Assembly (NCBI RefSeq): GCF_016908465.1
Contig: NZ_JAFBDY010000008.1
Span: 1 to 64,000 of the forward strand
Length of the DNA stretch: 64,000 nucleotides
DNA from: Lysinibacillus composti
GTDB taxonomy: Bacteria; Bacillota; Bacilli; Bacillales_A; Planococcaceae
Direction of reading: 5' to 3'
Positions within the stretch are counted from its first letter, which is position 1. Every line of letters begins with the position of its first letter. This document shows, one piece after another, positions 55,735 to 64,000 of this stretch. The notes under the pieces are model-generated. The model worked only from the letters and a program-made list of their open reading frames with translations. It searched no databases and had not been told where the DNA came from. A program made the position numbers and the translations under genes.

Positions 55735-57473
55735 TAATCAAGCAGCTCCTTTACACGATTTTTTAGCTCACGTGGTAGAAGCGGTGTTCCATCATATTTC
55801 GTGATACTAAGTGTTTTATCATGACCACCAACATTCATTTTCATAATATTGGCTAGTTGTGATGTTTTGTTGTTTTCAACAACGATCACTTTTTTCGCAC
55901 TGTTTACTAATGGTGCTAGTTCCTCAGATGGGAATGGGAATAGTAAACGAACATGTGCGTGGTTAACTTTTAATCCTTCAGCAATTAATGCCTCTTGAAC
56001 TTCTTCGATTGCCCCGCGCGTTGAGTTAAAGCCAACTAGTAACACGTCTGCAAATTCATATGGTGCATTGGTATGCACTGGTGTTTCGAAGTTTAAGAAT
56101 TCTAATTTTCGGAAACGCTTGTCCATTTGAGTATTACGATTTCCTTGTGCTTCATTTGGTTTTCCTGTTTCATCATGTTCAACACCTGTAACGTGATGAA
56201 TACCATTTGGTGTACCAGGGAAAACACGTGGCGAAACGCCGTCTTTTGTATTTTCATAGCGTCTGAAATAATCTTTATTTTCATTTGCTGGAAGTTCTTC
56301 TTGGACAATTTTACCGCGACGAATCTCAATTTTGCTGTAATCAAATGGTTCTGCCGTTTGTTTACCTAGCGCTAATTGTAAATCTGTAATCACGATTACA
56401 GGGATCTGTAATTCCTCAGCAATATTAAACGCTTGAATTGTATCAAAGAACGCTTCTTCTAATGTAGAAGGAGCAATGACAACTTTTGGAATTTCCCCAT
56501 GGGTACCGTATAACATCGCCATTAGGTCAGATTGTTCTTGTTTTGTTGGAAGACCTGTTGATGGACCACCACGTTGCGTATCAATGATGACTAATGGTTG
56601 TTCCGTCATTCCAGATAAACCGATTGATTCCATCATTAATGATAAACCAGGGCCTGCTGATGCAGTAAAGGCACGAACACCACCGTAGTTAGCTCCGATT
56701 GCCATCGTTGCTGCAGCGATTTCATCTTCCGTTTGAATAACAGCTCCGCCAAATTTAGGAAGCTTTTTAATTAAATACTCCATAATTTCTGAAGCTGGTG
56801 TAATTGGATAAGCTGCCATGAAACGAACACCTGCAGCAAGTGCACCAAGTGCAACTGCATCATTCCCAATCATAAACATACGACGTTTACCGTCAGCAGG
56901 TTCAAGCGCCCATTCGCCTACACGGTCACCAATTAAGTCACTCATCACGTCATAGCCGCGTTTAATGGCTTCTACGTTCTTTTCTACAACTTCTTTCCCT
57001 TTGCGTCCGAAGATTTCATCCACAACATCTTGGAACACAGAGATCTCTAATTTTAATAGTGCAGAAGTTGCTCCAATCGCAACCATATTTTTCATTAATG
57101 AAGTACCTAGTTCAGTAGCAATTTCAGTAAATGGAACTGAGAATAATGGAGCTTTTGAATCTTCAGGCTCCACAGGATTAAACTTAGAGTCTGCTAAGAT
57201 GATACTTTTTTCTGTTAGTTCTTTATAGTTCACTTCGATTGTTTCTTGATCGAACGCCACTAATATATCTAAATCGTCCGCAATTGAACGAACTTCAGTT
57301 GGACGAACTGTAATTTTATTATTCGTATGGCCACCTTTAATACGTGAAGAGAAATGACGATAGCCGTAAAGATGATACCCTAAACGGTTCATAGCCATTG
57401 AGAAGATTTCACCAGTACTCTCAATACCTTCACCTTGTTGCCCACCGACTTTCCATGAAAGCTGATGTAACAT
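55734..57473 (-). CDS. korA: 2-oxoacid:ferredoxin oxidoreductase alpha subunit (KorA)
   Basis: A 579-residue fused gamma-alpha subunit. The gamma domain (about residues 5-180) has VGGQQGEGIESTGEIFS and RIKGGHTNNKI. The alpha domain (about 200-570) has AYPITPASEIMEYL, AFTASAGPGLSLMMESIGL and DTQRGGPSTGLPTKQEQSDL, the CoA and substrate region. Together with KorB it oxidises 2-oxoacids. It is the first gene of the korAB pair with a good ribosome binding site (AAGGAG) upstream. Confidence 0.95.
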   Translation of the reverse strand: MLHQLSWKVGGQQGEGIESTGEIFSMAMNRLGYHLYGYRHFSSRIKGGHTNNKITVRPTEVRSIADDLDILVAFDQETIEVNYKELTEKSIILADSKFNPVEPEDSKAPLFSVPFTEIATELGTSLMKNMVAIGATSALLKLEISVFQDVVDEIFGRKGKEVVEKNVEAIKRGYDVMSDLIGDRVGEWALEPADGKRRMFMIGNDAVALGALAAGVRFMAAYPITPASEIMEYLIKKLPKFGGAVIQTEDEIAAATMAIGANYGGVRAFTASAGPGLSLMMESIGLSGMTEQPLVIIDTQRGGPSTGLPTKQEQSDLMAMLYGTHGEIPKVVIAPSTLEEAFFDTIQAFNIAEELQIPVIVITDLQLALGKQTAEPFDYSKIEIRRGKIVQEELPANENKDYFRRYENTKDGVSPRVFPGTPNGIHHVTGVEHDETGKPNEAQGNRNTQMDKRFRKLEFLNFETPVHTNAPYEFADVLLVGFNSTRGAIEEVQEALIAEGLKVNHAHVRLLFPFPSEELAPLVNSAKKVIVVENNKTSQLANIMKMNVGGHDKTLSITKYDGTPLLPRELKNRVKELLD

Positions 57474-58014
57474 TGTAACAACTCCTTAAAATTTGCATTT
57501 GATTTATATAGCCTCAGCGTTTCGAGAAGAAAAATCACTGGGCACTAACTTATTACATAATACATTATTTTTGACTAAAAATATCCAACTAATTGGGATC
57601 GATTTGTAATAAGTAAATTTCACTGTAAAGTTAGAAATTTTTCCATTCTTAGTTTAACACGAAGAATTATCAGAAACTATTGAAATTACAACAATTCCGT
57701 GAAAATCAGACCTTAGACTGAAACCGATTTCTCTATAGTATTTGTCGATAAAGAAGAAGTTACACGTAAATGCTATTTTGAAAATTTTCGGAAATTTATT
57801 ATTGTAAAATATAACGTTTTGAACACATTAATATGGGTTTGGATTTTTGAGGAAGGATTGGATTTTAGAAGTGTGGAGGAAAGAGTACTTTGGATGGATT
57901 TTGCCCACTATCCCGTGATGGATATTCCTTCCACATCCGGGAAATAAACAAAAAAAAAACGAAAGAACTCTTAACAACTAGTTTGCGCTAGTGATTAAGA
58001 GTTCAATCGTCACA
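57474..58014. other. Intergenic region between korA and spoVS
   Basis: About 540 bp without a gene. It contains the spoVS terminator at 57964-58004. The rest is AT-rich and should hold the korAB promoter, which I could not place with certainty. Confidence 0.4.
57964..58004 (-). terminator. spoVS terminator
   Basis: GAACTCTTAA/TTAAGAGTTC, a 10-bp perfect outer stem, encloses an inner AACTAG/CTAGTG-type stem. T-run on the minus strand. Confidence 0.85.
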
Positions 58015-58281
58015 TTATCGAGTTCTTTTTTCTACGACTAACTTTAAAGCTGTGCGATCTTCCCCAGCAATTGTAATATCAGCAAAAGCTGGTGCACAAA
58101 TTAGGTCTGTGCCACTTGGAGCCACAAAACCGCGAGCAATCGCCACTGCCTTTACTGCTTGATTTAATGCACCTGCACCTACAGCTTGCATTTCCGCATA
58201 TCCTTGCTCACGAATAACCGCGACTAGCGCACCTGCGACAGAATTTGGATTAGAGCGAGATGATACTTTTAATGAATCCAC
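58015..58281 (-). CDS. spoVS: Stage V sporulation protein S (SpoVS)
   Basis: An 88-residue Alba-like protein, one or two residues longer than B. subtilis SpoVS. The sequence MDSLKVSSRSNPNSVAGALVAVIREQGYAEMQAVGAGALNQAVKA is characteristic. SpoVS affects engulfment-to-coat progression in sporulation and is needed for normal spore coat assembly, with nucleic acid binding suspected. ATG follows GGGAGGAATAA. In B. subtilis spoVS lies just downstream of ymdB. That order is kept here, although 369 bp separate them. Confidence 0.97.
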   Translation of the reverse strand: MDSLKVSSRSNPNSVAGALVAVIREQGYAEMQAVGAGALNQAVKAVAIARGFVAPSGTDLICAPAFADITIAGEDRTALKLVVEKRTR

Positions 58282-58650
58282 ATTTATTCCTCCCCATATT
58301 TGCTATAAGATATGACTTGAATGATCGATATGTTTGGCGTTCATTCAAAGGACTTTAAGTTAGTGTCCGTAGCTCATTTTATGCTGGGGAAAAGTGAATT
58401 AGAATCTAATATTCTTCAATTTACCATTTAAAAATACTTTTATTTTTTCGCTCTAAATCAACAAATTTCACGGGTTTATCATTCGGCTAAGGTATTTTAA
58501 TGTTAGATTAGTTGGAATCGATTTCATCCCATACGGTAAACAACCCCGTATCCCTCAACGAATAAGCGCTATTTTGCATCCGCTTTCTGAGACCATTAGA
58601 CTGGAAAACCCATTGTAATTTTTGTCGAATTCGGATGAATATCAATGAAT
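58282..58650. other. Intergenic region between spoVS and ymdB
   Basis: About 370 bp. No supported gene, repeat or strong hairpin was seen. It should hold the spoVS promoter (sigma-H type in B. subtilis), which I could not identify reliably. Confidence 0.35.
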
Positions 58651-59448
58651 TTATGCTTGGAACGGATAATCTTCATTAATATAAATACGCTCACAAGAAA
58701 GGGCTTTTCCTGTTTTATTATCGATATTGACAAAGAACCCACTAAGTACTTCTCGACCCTGTTTAGGTACTTCAAAGCGGGCTGGCATATTTGTTTGGAA
58801 TTTATAAATGACACTTTCCTTTGTCATCCCTAAGATTTCATCATATGGACCAGTCATTCCTACGTCGGTAATATATGCTGTACCACCTGGGTAAATACGT
58901 GCATCAGCTGTTTGTACATGCGTATGAGTTCCTACTACCGCAGAGGCACGACCATCAAGATGCCAACCTAGGGCAATTTTTTCACTTGTAGCTTCACCGT
59001 GGAAATCTACAAATACTAGTGGAGATCTTTCACGAGCTTCTGCGACTAATTCATCTGCCATTGCAAACGGATCGTCATGAGGCGGTAAAAATACACGACC
59101 ATGCAAGTTAATTACCGATAGCGTCACCCCATTTTTCTCAATTTGCACCATACCTTTTCCAGGTGCTTCATTTGAAAAATTTGCTGGACGAATAAGGTAA
59201 TCAGCTTCATCAATAAAATCAAAAATCTCTTTATTGTCCCACGTATGGTTCCCCATCGTAATGACATCAACGCCGATTTGTAACAGCTGCTGATAAATTT
59301 TTTGTGTAATGCCACGACCTGCTGCAGCATTTTCACCGTTAGCAATGACCACGTCAGGTGCATATTTTTTCTTTAAACGCGGTAAATATTTTTCTACAGC
59401 GTCACGACCAATCGAACCTACGATATCACCGATAAATAAAACTTTCAT
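58651..59448 (-). CDS. ymdB: YmdB cyclic-nucleotide phosphodiesterase
   Basis: A 265-residue metallophosphoesterase. Metal ligands are seen in LFIGDIVGSIGRDA (Asp8), NGENAAAGRG, MGNHTWDN and VGTHTHVQTADARI. YmdB of B. subtilis hydrolyses 2',3'-cyclic nucleotides, and influences biofilm, sporulation and RNA metabolism through many targets. It is conserved as a neighbour of spoVS. A start at ATG 59448 follows a weak but plausible ribosome binding site. The sequence is highly conserved in Firmicutes. Confidence 0.97.
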   Translation of the reverse strand: MKVLFIGDIVGSIGRDAVEKYLPRLKKKYAPDVVIANGENAAAGRGITQKIYQQLLQIGVDVITMGNHTWDNKEIFDFIDEADYLIRPANFSNEAPGKGMVQIEKNGVTLSVINLHGRVFLPPHDDPFAMADELVAEARERSPLVFVDFHGEATSEKIALGWHLDGRASAVVGTHTHVQTADARIYPGGTAYITDVGMTGPYDEILGMTKESVIYKFQTNMPARFEVPKQGREVLSGFFVNIDNKTGKALSCERIYINEDYPFQA

Positions 59449-59814
59449 TGTTTACAACCACACTTTCTTTAAATAACCACTCCATTGTAACAAAGTCATG
59501 GAGTTAGAATCAAAATAAATAATAATTATTTTCTTAGTTTTCGCTTTTTACATTTGAGTTTTTCTGAATAATTACGTGACATCCAAATGTTTTCCCACCA
59601 TACAAAATAAACGCACCCGATCAAATCGAATGCGCTCATACGAAAAAGGAAGTACTTTATTTTATTACAATAACTTTTTTCTATTCACCTTATTAACTAT
59701 TTTATTACTCAACACTCTTTTATCGAAATATTCAGAAATAATATACTATGAAAAATTCATAGAACATCATTTCCGACATTAAATGATTTCTAATTATTAC
59801 TTTAAATTTATTTG
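59449..59814. other. Intergenic region between ymdB and the CpsD-like kinase
   Basis: About 365 bp. A plus-strand frame (59576-59782) is a likely spurious ORF. The hairpin at 59612-59634 is the kinase terminator. The ymdB promoter must lie here. Confidence 0.4.
59612..59634 (-). terminator. Terminator of the CpsD-like kinase gene
   Basis: CGCATTCGAT pairs with ATCGGGTGCG on the minus strand (two G-U), followed by TTTATTTTG, about 180 bp after the stop. Confidence 0.55.
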
Positions 59815-60525
59815 TTATCTATAATATTGATAATAATAACTATTTTTTGGCAAGTCGAAGTTATTCATTACAACACCGACAATTCTTGCTTTTGAGGCCA
59901 TTAGGGCAGTTTTAGCTTTAATTGCGTCCGATTTATTTGATTTACCTGAATCCACTATAAGAATTGTTCCATCACATTTGTTTGAAAGTATTTGTGCATC
60001 CGCAACCGAAAGTAGTGGTGGCGCATCGAAGATAATGATGTCAAAGTATTGTTCCATTTCTTCAATGAAACTCTCCAGTTGTTTCGATGCTAGCAACTCA
60101 GATGGATTAGGTGGAATGTTCCCACAAGTTAGTACATATAAACCAACCATAAACGTTTCTTGGATCGCGTCTTGGGCTGAAATTTGTTTAGCTAAAATAT
60201 TGGATAACCCCTGTGTATTGAATATATCAAACGTGAAGTGTAATGTTGGCTTTCGCATATCTGCATCAACAATCAACACCCGCTTCCCTTCCTGCGCATA
60301 TACAACGCCGATGTTGGCAGCAATTGTGGATTTCCCTTCACTTGGCATAGAAGAAGACACCAAAATCGTCGTTAACCCTTTTTCTGGTAAGGAGAATGTG
60401 ATATTTGTACGGATCGATCGAAATTGTTCTGAAATAATTGATTTCGGATCTGTGACCGTTACAAGTTTTCTTGCAATGGATGTGGGTGTTTTTTTCTTTT
60501 TCTTAAACTTTTTGAGTAGATTCAT
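59815..60525 (-). CDS. CpsD/CapB-type BY-kinase (tyrosine protein kinase)
   Basis: A 236-residue cytoplasmic kinase. Basic start MNLLKKFKKKKKTP, then EQFRSIRTNITFS, Walker A SSMPSEGKSTIAANIG, Walker A' LIVDADMRKPTLHF and Walker B DIIIFDAPPLLSVADAQ. The Tyr cluster at the end (NSYYYQYYR) is the autophosphorylation site. BY-kinases normally need a membrane activator (CapA/YwqC-like), and regulate polysaccharide synthesis and export. No activator, polymerase or export gene is in this window, so this copy is an orphan whose partner must lie elsewhere. Confidence 0.9.
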   Translation of the reverse strand: MNLLKKFKKKKKTPTSIARKLVTVTDPKSIISEQFRSIRTNITFSLPEKGLTTILVSSSMPSEGKSTIAANIGVVYAQEGKRVLIVDADMRKPTLHFTFDIFNTQGLSNILAKQISAQDAIQETFMVGLYVLTCGNIPPNPSELLASKQLESFIEEMEQYFDIIIFDAPPLLSVADAQILSNKCDGTILIVDSGKSNKSDAIKAKTALMASKARIVGVVMNNFDLPKNSYYYQYYR

Positions 60526-60869
60526 ATTCTTAATTCCCCCTTATTAATCCAATATAGATGCCTTAAATTTGATGAAAGACGATTTTTCGGTATCAATTAT
60601 ATTGTAAAAATTGTTATTTTAAGTATACTTTTCTCCTACTCGTATCATACCATCCGTTCAAAAAATTGCCAAATTCTAAATTCATTCGTATCAGTTTTTC
60701 TATTTTCCAAATGTTAATATTACATCAAACCCTTAATTTTATAGACCACTTTACAAGAATACTATCACCAATTAACAAAAAGGGGTAATATAGTCACAAC
60801 ATTTTTACTAACACAATCTATTGTTCCGAAAGTTGACAATTAACATTCGAGAATTAGGAGGTGAAATTG

Positions 60870-60899
60870 ATGGTGGAATTTGTTGAAAACAGTCGATAA
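60870..60899 (+). CDS. Candidate 9-codon leader frame
   Basis: ATG 60870 lies 5 bases after TAGGAGGTGAA, one of the best ribosome binding sites in the window. It encodes only MVEFVENSR before TAA. No gene follows on this strand for over 3 kb, so it is either a decayed gene start or chance. It is recorded because of the site, not because a product is shown. Confidence 0.2.
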   Translation: MVEFVENSR

Positions 60900-61120
60900 A
60901 GTAGTGAGGATTGATTGCATTGATCTTATCTTTAAAAAGTGTCGACCCGAACAATAGTAGCATTGTCGCGTGATAAAAGACTCAGACTTTCCATTAAAAA
61001 TAAATTAATTAAAAAGAAATAACTCATGTCTCCTAAAAAATATTGTCTTTGAAAGAGATCTTAAAACCCGCGCTCAATGGAAAAAACCATTTTTTTATAT
61101 GAATTTTTCTTAAAATAAAA

Positions 61121-61146
61121 AAGCCTAACTTTTTTAAATTAGGCTT
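61121..61146 (-). terminator. Terminator of the opine dehydrogenase operon
   Basis: AAGCCTAA/TTAGGCTT, an 8-bp stem, with T-rich tail on the minus strand (TTTTTTA). It lies about 220 bp past the stop at 61365. Confidence 0.75.
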
Positions 61147-61364
61147 CTTTACTAAAAGAGTATTTTCAATGTTAGTATCCCTACCACTGATATGCGAATT
61201 ATTCAGAAATACCATTTTGTTCCAAAATAAATCTAGTCAACAAAATTAAGCTAACCGAATATGGGATTGCATTACTAATAAAACTGCTTGATCTTTTGAT
61301 GTTATCCTATTTAACATTTATTCAAAACATTGAGTTTCATCATTAACTAGATCAATCAAATAAG

Positions 61365-62447
61365 TTAATGATTAACTTTTGAATTTCCTTTTAAGTATTC
61401 AACAATTTCTTCGGGCGTTTTATCTTCTAATCCTAAATCAGATAATTGTAGAGCTTTTGCACGCAAATCCTCTTTTCTAATTAATGAAGCCAAATCTATT
61501 AGTAGATTAGATGCAGGTGTTTTGACTCCCAATTTTTCACCAAGTTTCACAATAGGATGTAACCCGTATGGTACATCTTCATAAATATAGCGGTAATTCA
61601 AAGTTGTCGGGGCGATGCCAGTTTTATATGCTGGATTTTTTTGAATTGCATCGTAAAGGTTATCCTCATCCACATCATAAAACCTTTTAAGCAACTCTAA
61701 ACTAGTCGATAGGTTAATATTTAATTTTTCTCCTATTTCCAATCGCTCTTTTTCAATTTGTTCCATTACATTCACTACAGATGGGGTTGCTCCATCAGGG
61801 TAGAAGTAGAAGTCTCCCTCAGATTCTATTCTTCCTGCGTTTAATAACAAAATTGGTACGTGGAAGACTGGATTTACATTGTTTAAAGTAGTAGTTAAAA
61901 CACTGTCTGTAATTTCTAATTGAGGATAGACTTCTTTAAGTCTGTCTTTTACTATAGGTGAGTCTGTAGCTGGGAGAGCGGCAAATTCCAGCGAATCTTT
62001 AATCTTTCTCACACGAACATGCCCTGGTTCTATATATCTGCAAGTGTAAATAAGGGATTCTGTTTCAGCTACATAAACCTTTTTATTCATTCCAACTTCT
62101 TCAAATATATTTCGGAATTCAAGGGCTCCCCAATACCCTGGGAATATCAAGATTACCTGATCATCTTGTAGATATGGTGCAATTGACCGAGCAACACTCT
62201 TATGTGCTGTACCTGTCGTTGTTACCAAGATGACTTGGCTGTCTTTCATAGCAAACTTTAAATCTGTTGTTGCAGTTACAGAGGCGAATCCTTCAAATAC
62301 GCCCTCTGATTTAATCCCACCCTTTTCATTAATTTTAGCAATCAATTCAGTTTGAATATCATATAAAACAACCTCATGATTTAACAATGTTAGATGTGCT
62401 GCCATACTTTGTCCGCCATTTCCCGCACCAATAATCGAAAATTTCAT
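61365..62447 (-). CDS. NAD/NADP octopine/nopaline dehydrogenase family protein
   Basis: A 360-residue enzyme. ATG 62447 is taken because GAGGGATAAA lies before it, and the TRAP stop (62449) sits just upstream. The Rossmann domain has IGAGNGGQSMAAHLTLLNHEV. The C-terminal octopine-dehydrogenase domain has the catalytic His in NPVFHVPILLLNAGRIE and an Asp/Arg pocket further on. Members couple 2-oxoacids with amino acids or reduce ketopantoate-type substrates, and many are poorly characterised. It is directly downstream of a TRAP permease gene, suggesting that the imported solute is its substrate or product. Confidence 0.87.
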   Translation of the reverse strand: MKFSIIGAGNGGQSMAAHLTLLNHEVVLYDIQTELIAKINEKGGIKSEGVFEGFASVTATTDLKFAMKDSQVILVTTTGTAHKSVARSIAPYLQDDQVILIFPGYWGALEFRNIFEEVGMNKKVYVAETESLIYTCRYIEPGHVRVRKIKDSLEFAALPATDSPIVKDRLKEVYPQLEITDSVLTTTLNNVNPVFHVPILLLNAGRIESEGDFYFYPDGATPSVVNVMEQIEKERLEIGEKLNINLSTSLELLKRFYDVDEDNLYDAIQKNPAYKTGIAPTTLNYRYIYEDVPYGLHPIVKLGEKLGVKTPASNLLIDLASLIRKEDLRAKALQLSDLGLEDKTPEEIVEYLKGNSKVNH

Positions 62448-62448
62448 T

Positions 62449-64000
62449 TTATCCCTCAATTTCGCTTATATTTTGTTGATCTAACTTTTTAGAACTAAAG
62501 AACATTTGCAATAATGCACCCACAAAAATTAATCCCAAACCAATTGCATCAGTAATTAAACCTGGAACAATCAATGATAAAGAAGCCGTAATGAGCAAAA
62601 TTCTAACTAAAATATTCGCGTTTTTCCCGATGAACCATCCTTCTACGCCACATGCAAGTACAAATGCTCCGACGATTGCAGTTAAAGTAGAAACAATAAT
62701 CTCTATAGGTGTTCCTTGTAATAAAATGGCCGGACCATAGACAAATACAAACGGAATAATAAATGCCACAATTCCAATTTTCATAGATGTCATGGCAACC
62801 TGCATTGGTTTCGCTTCAGCAATACCAGCAGCTGCATATGCAGCAAGTGCCACAGGAGGTGTAAACGCTGACAAACAAGCAAAATAGAATACAAACATGT
62901 GGGCAGCTAAAGGAGATACGCCCATCTGAATTAATGCTGGGGCAACAACCGCGGCTGTAATTAAATAAGCAGCTGTAGTAGGAAGTCCCATCCCTAAAAT
63001 AATCGTTGCACACATCGTCATGATTAGTGCCAATGCTAAATTATCACCAGCTAAAGAAAGAATCAGTGAAGCAAACTTTAACCCGGCACCTGTTAAATTT
63101 AAGACCCCTATTACAAGCCCAGCAGTTGCACAGGCTGCAATCATTCCGAGTGCAGATTTGGCACCGTCAACTAAGCAGCTAATTAATTTTGCAAAGGTCA
63201 TTCTCGTATGCTTTTTAACAAAAGATACGAGTATTGTTGATGCAATTGCCCAAATTGCTGCTTTAATTGGGCTTGTATTTAACACTGTCATGGTAAAAAT
63301 TAAAACGAGTAATGGAATAAATAAATGACCTTCTTTTAGTAAAACATTCTTTAAATTTGGAAGTTCACTCTTTGGTAATCCTTTTAATCCTAATTTCGCG
63401 GCCTGTAAGTCAATCATAATGATGACCGTGAAAAAGTATAATAATGCTGGAACGATGGAGGCATAAACGATATTAATATAGGAAGTTCCTAGTAATTGCG
63501 CCATAATAAAGGCAGCTGATCCTAATATAGGTGGCATGATTTGCCCACCAGTCGACGCTACTGATTCCACTGCGCCTGCATAACGTGAGGAATAACCTAT
63601 TTTTTTCATCAACGGAATTGTAAAGACACCCGTTGATACTACATTTGCCACTGAATTTCCAGAAACTGATCCGAATAGAGCACTTGAAACAACAGCAGCT
63701 TTTGCTGGTCCTCCTCTTTTTCCACCCGTTGCACCTATAGCAAAGTCTATAAAAAACTTACTTCCACCAGTTTCACTTAAAAAGGAGCCGAATAAGATAA
63801 ATAAGAATACAAAGGTTGCAGAAGCACCAATCGGTACACTAAAGATTGCATCCATACTATTCAAATAACTTAATATACGATCCCAGCTATAACCACGGTG
63901 TCCTAAGTCACCTGGAATATACTTACCAAAATGTGCATACAAAATAAAAAGTAAAGCAAGGATAGGTAAAATTAATCCTGTTGTTCGTCTAGTAATCTCT
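62449..64000 (-). CDS. TRAP transporter fused permease (DctQM-type), partial at the window edge
   Basis: An open frame continues from 62449 through 64000, with no stop, so the start lies outside the window. At least 517 codons are visible. The visible part starts mid-protein (TGLILPILALLFILYAHFG) and has many membrane helices, with PMKIGIVAFIIPF-like blocks, VASTGGQIMPPILGSAAFIMAQLLG and MGLPTTAAYLITAAVVAPALIQMGVSPLAAHMFVFYFACLSAFTPPVALAAYAAAGIA (in segments). This is typical of TAXI-type TRAP large permeases fused to the small subunit. It would import a carboxylate or amino-acid-like solute with a periplasmic-type binding protein encoded upstream. Only the C-terminal portion is visible. Confidence 0.93.
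   Translation of the reverse strand, partial: EITRRTTGLILPILALLFILYAHFGKYIPGDLGHRGYSWDRILSYLNSMDAIFSVPIGASATFVFLFILFGSFLSETGGSKFFIDFAIGATGGKRGGPAKAAVVSSALFGSVSGNSVANVVSTGVFTIPLMKKIGYSSRYAGAVESVASTGGQIMPPILGSAAFIMAQLLGTSYINIVYASIVPALLYFFTVIIMIDLQAAKLGLKGLPKSELPNLKNVLLKEGHLFIPLLVLIFTMTVLNTSPIKAAIWAIASTILVSFVKKHTRMTFAKLISCLVDGAKSALGMIAACATAGLVIGVLNLTGAGLKFASLILSLAGDNLALALIMTMCATIILGMGLPTTAAYLITAAVVAPALIQMGVSPLAAHMFVFYFACLSAFTPPVALAAYAAAGIAEAKPMQVAMTSMKIGIVAFIIPFVFVYGPAILLQGTPIEIIVSTLTAIVGAFVLACGVEGWFIGKNANILVRILLITASLSLIVPGLITDAIGLGLIFVGALLQMFFSSKKLDQQNISEIEG

Larger units (their letters stand above)
60526..61364. other. Long intergenic region upstream of the kinase
   Basis: About 840 bp without a normal gene. 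It holds a perfect-site mini-frame at 60870-60899, a terminator at 61121-61146 and otherwise AT-rich sequence. The kinase promoter probably lies around 60540-60650. Confidence 0.45.

Noticed and set aside
59576-59782. 68-codon plus-strand frame
   Set aside because: Overlaps the terminator hairpin at 59612-59634, has no ribosome binding site and low-complexity composition.

Overview
The window reads as chromosome of a low-GC, Gram-positive, endospore-forming member of the Bacillales, most likely Planococcaceae/Caryophanaceae (Lysinibacillus, Solibacillus or relatives). The reasons are conserved Bacillus-type neighbourhoods (lexA-yneA-yneB, glnR-glnA, hfq-miaA, mutS-mutL, cotE, ricA-miaB, korAB, spoVS-ymdB), sporulation genes (cotE, spoVS), strong AGGAGG-like ribosome binding sites and TTG/GTG starts. 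The species call is inference; no rRNA or tRNA gene was seen.

Layout. 1-95: cut-off end of an IS3-family element. 204-1995: SOS locus, yneB-yneA divergent from lexA, with three LexA boxes and two recognisable promoters. 2224-2946: class I glutamine amidotransferase-like hydrolase. 3059-12238: type IV pilus locus on the minus strand (transcription order VanW-like protein, pilB, pilT, pilC, pilA, pilM, pilN, pilO, pilD). 13014-16717: a plus-strand, AT-rich set of minor pilins, a large PilX-like beta-repeat protein and a diverged pilin-like protein. 16868-18787: glnRA with a GlnR/TnrA operator. 18944-25359: a catabolic cluster (GntP-type permease, semialdehyde dehydrogenase, beta-hydroxyacid dehydrogenase, iron alcohol dehydrogenase) with a divergent LuxR-type regulator. 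25473-29446: BI-1 membrane protein and a cobinamide salvage cluster (CobC-like phosphatase, CobD-like aminotransferase, CbiB, CbiZ). 29693-34332: MMPL transporter, two-component system and a small membrane protein. 34472-43749: ynbB, TRIC-like channel, rhodanese, hfq, miaA, hydrolase, glpD, small DUF6366-like protein, mutL. 43999-50760: mutS, cotE, ricA, miaB. 51129-60525: orphan small protein, NERD protein, chemoreceptor, Tyr/Pro-rich protein, korAB, spoVS, ymdB, orphan CpsD-type kinase. 61365-64000: opine-dehydrogenase-like enzyme and a fused TRAP permease running off the window end.

The most unusual feature is a set of intergenic tandem-repeat arrays. One family has a 21-bp monomer beginning TCTAGA. 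It forms a 31-monomer array with a clear four-monomer higher-order repeat (46887-47513) upstream of mutS, and a second, diverged 9-monomer array (51531-51726). An unrelated family of about 20-bp monomers fills the mutS-mutL gap (43795-43977). A third family of four 52-bp units, each with an imperfect palindrome, lies at 36715-36922. None codes for protein or looks like CRISPR. Their function, if any, is unknown, and their placement around the mismatch-repair genes deserves a second look.

The second highlight is the pilus locus. The core T4P assembly genes PilB/T/C/A/M/N/O/D are all present, with no PilQ-like secretin in the window, as expected for a monoderm. They are led by a degenerate VanW-domain protein and flanked by divergent minor pilins that include a PilX-like protein carrying a long repetitive beta-strand domain.
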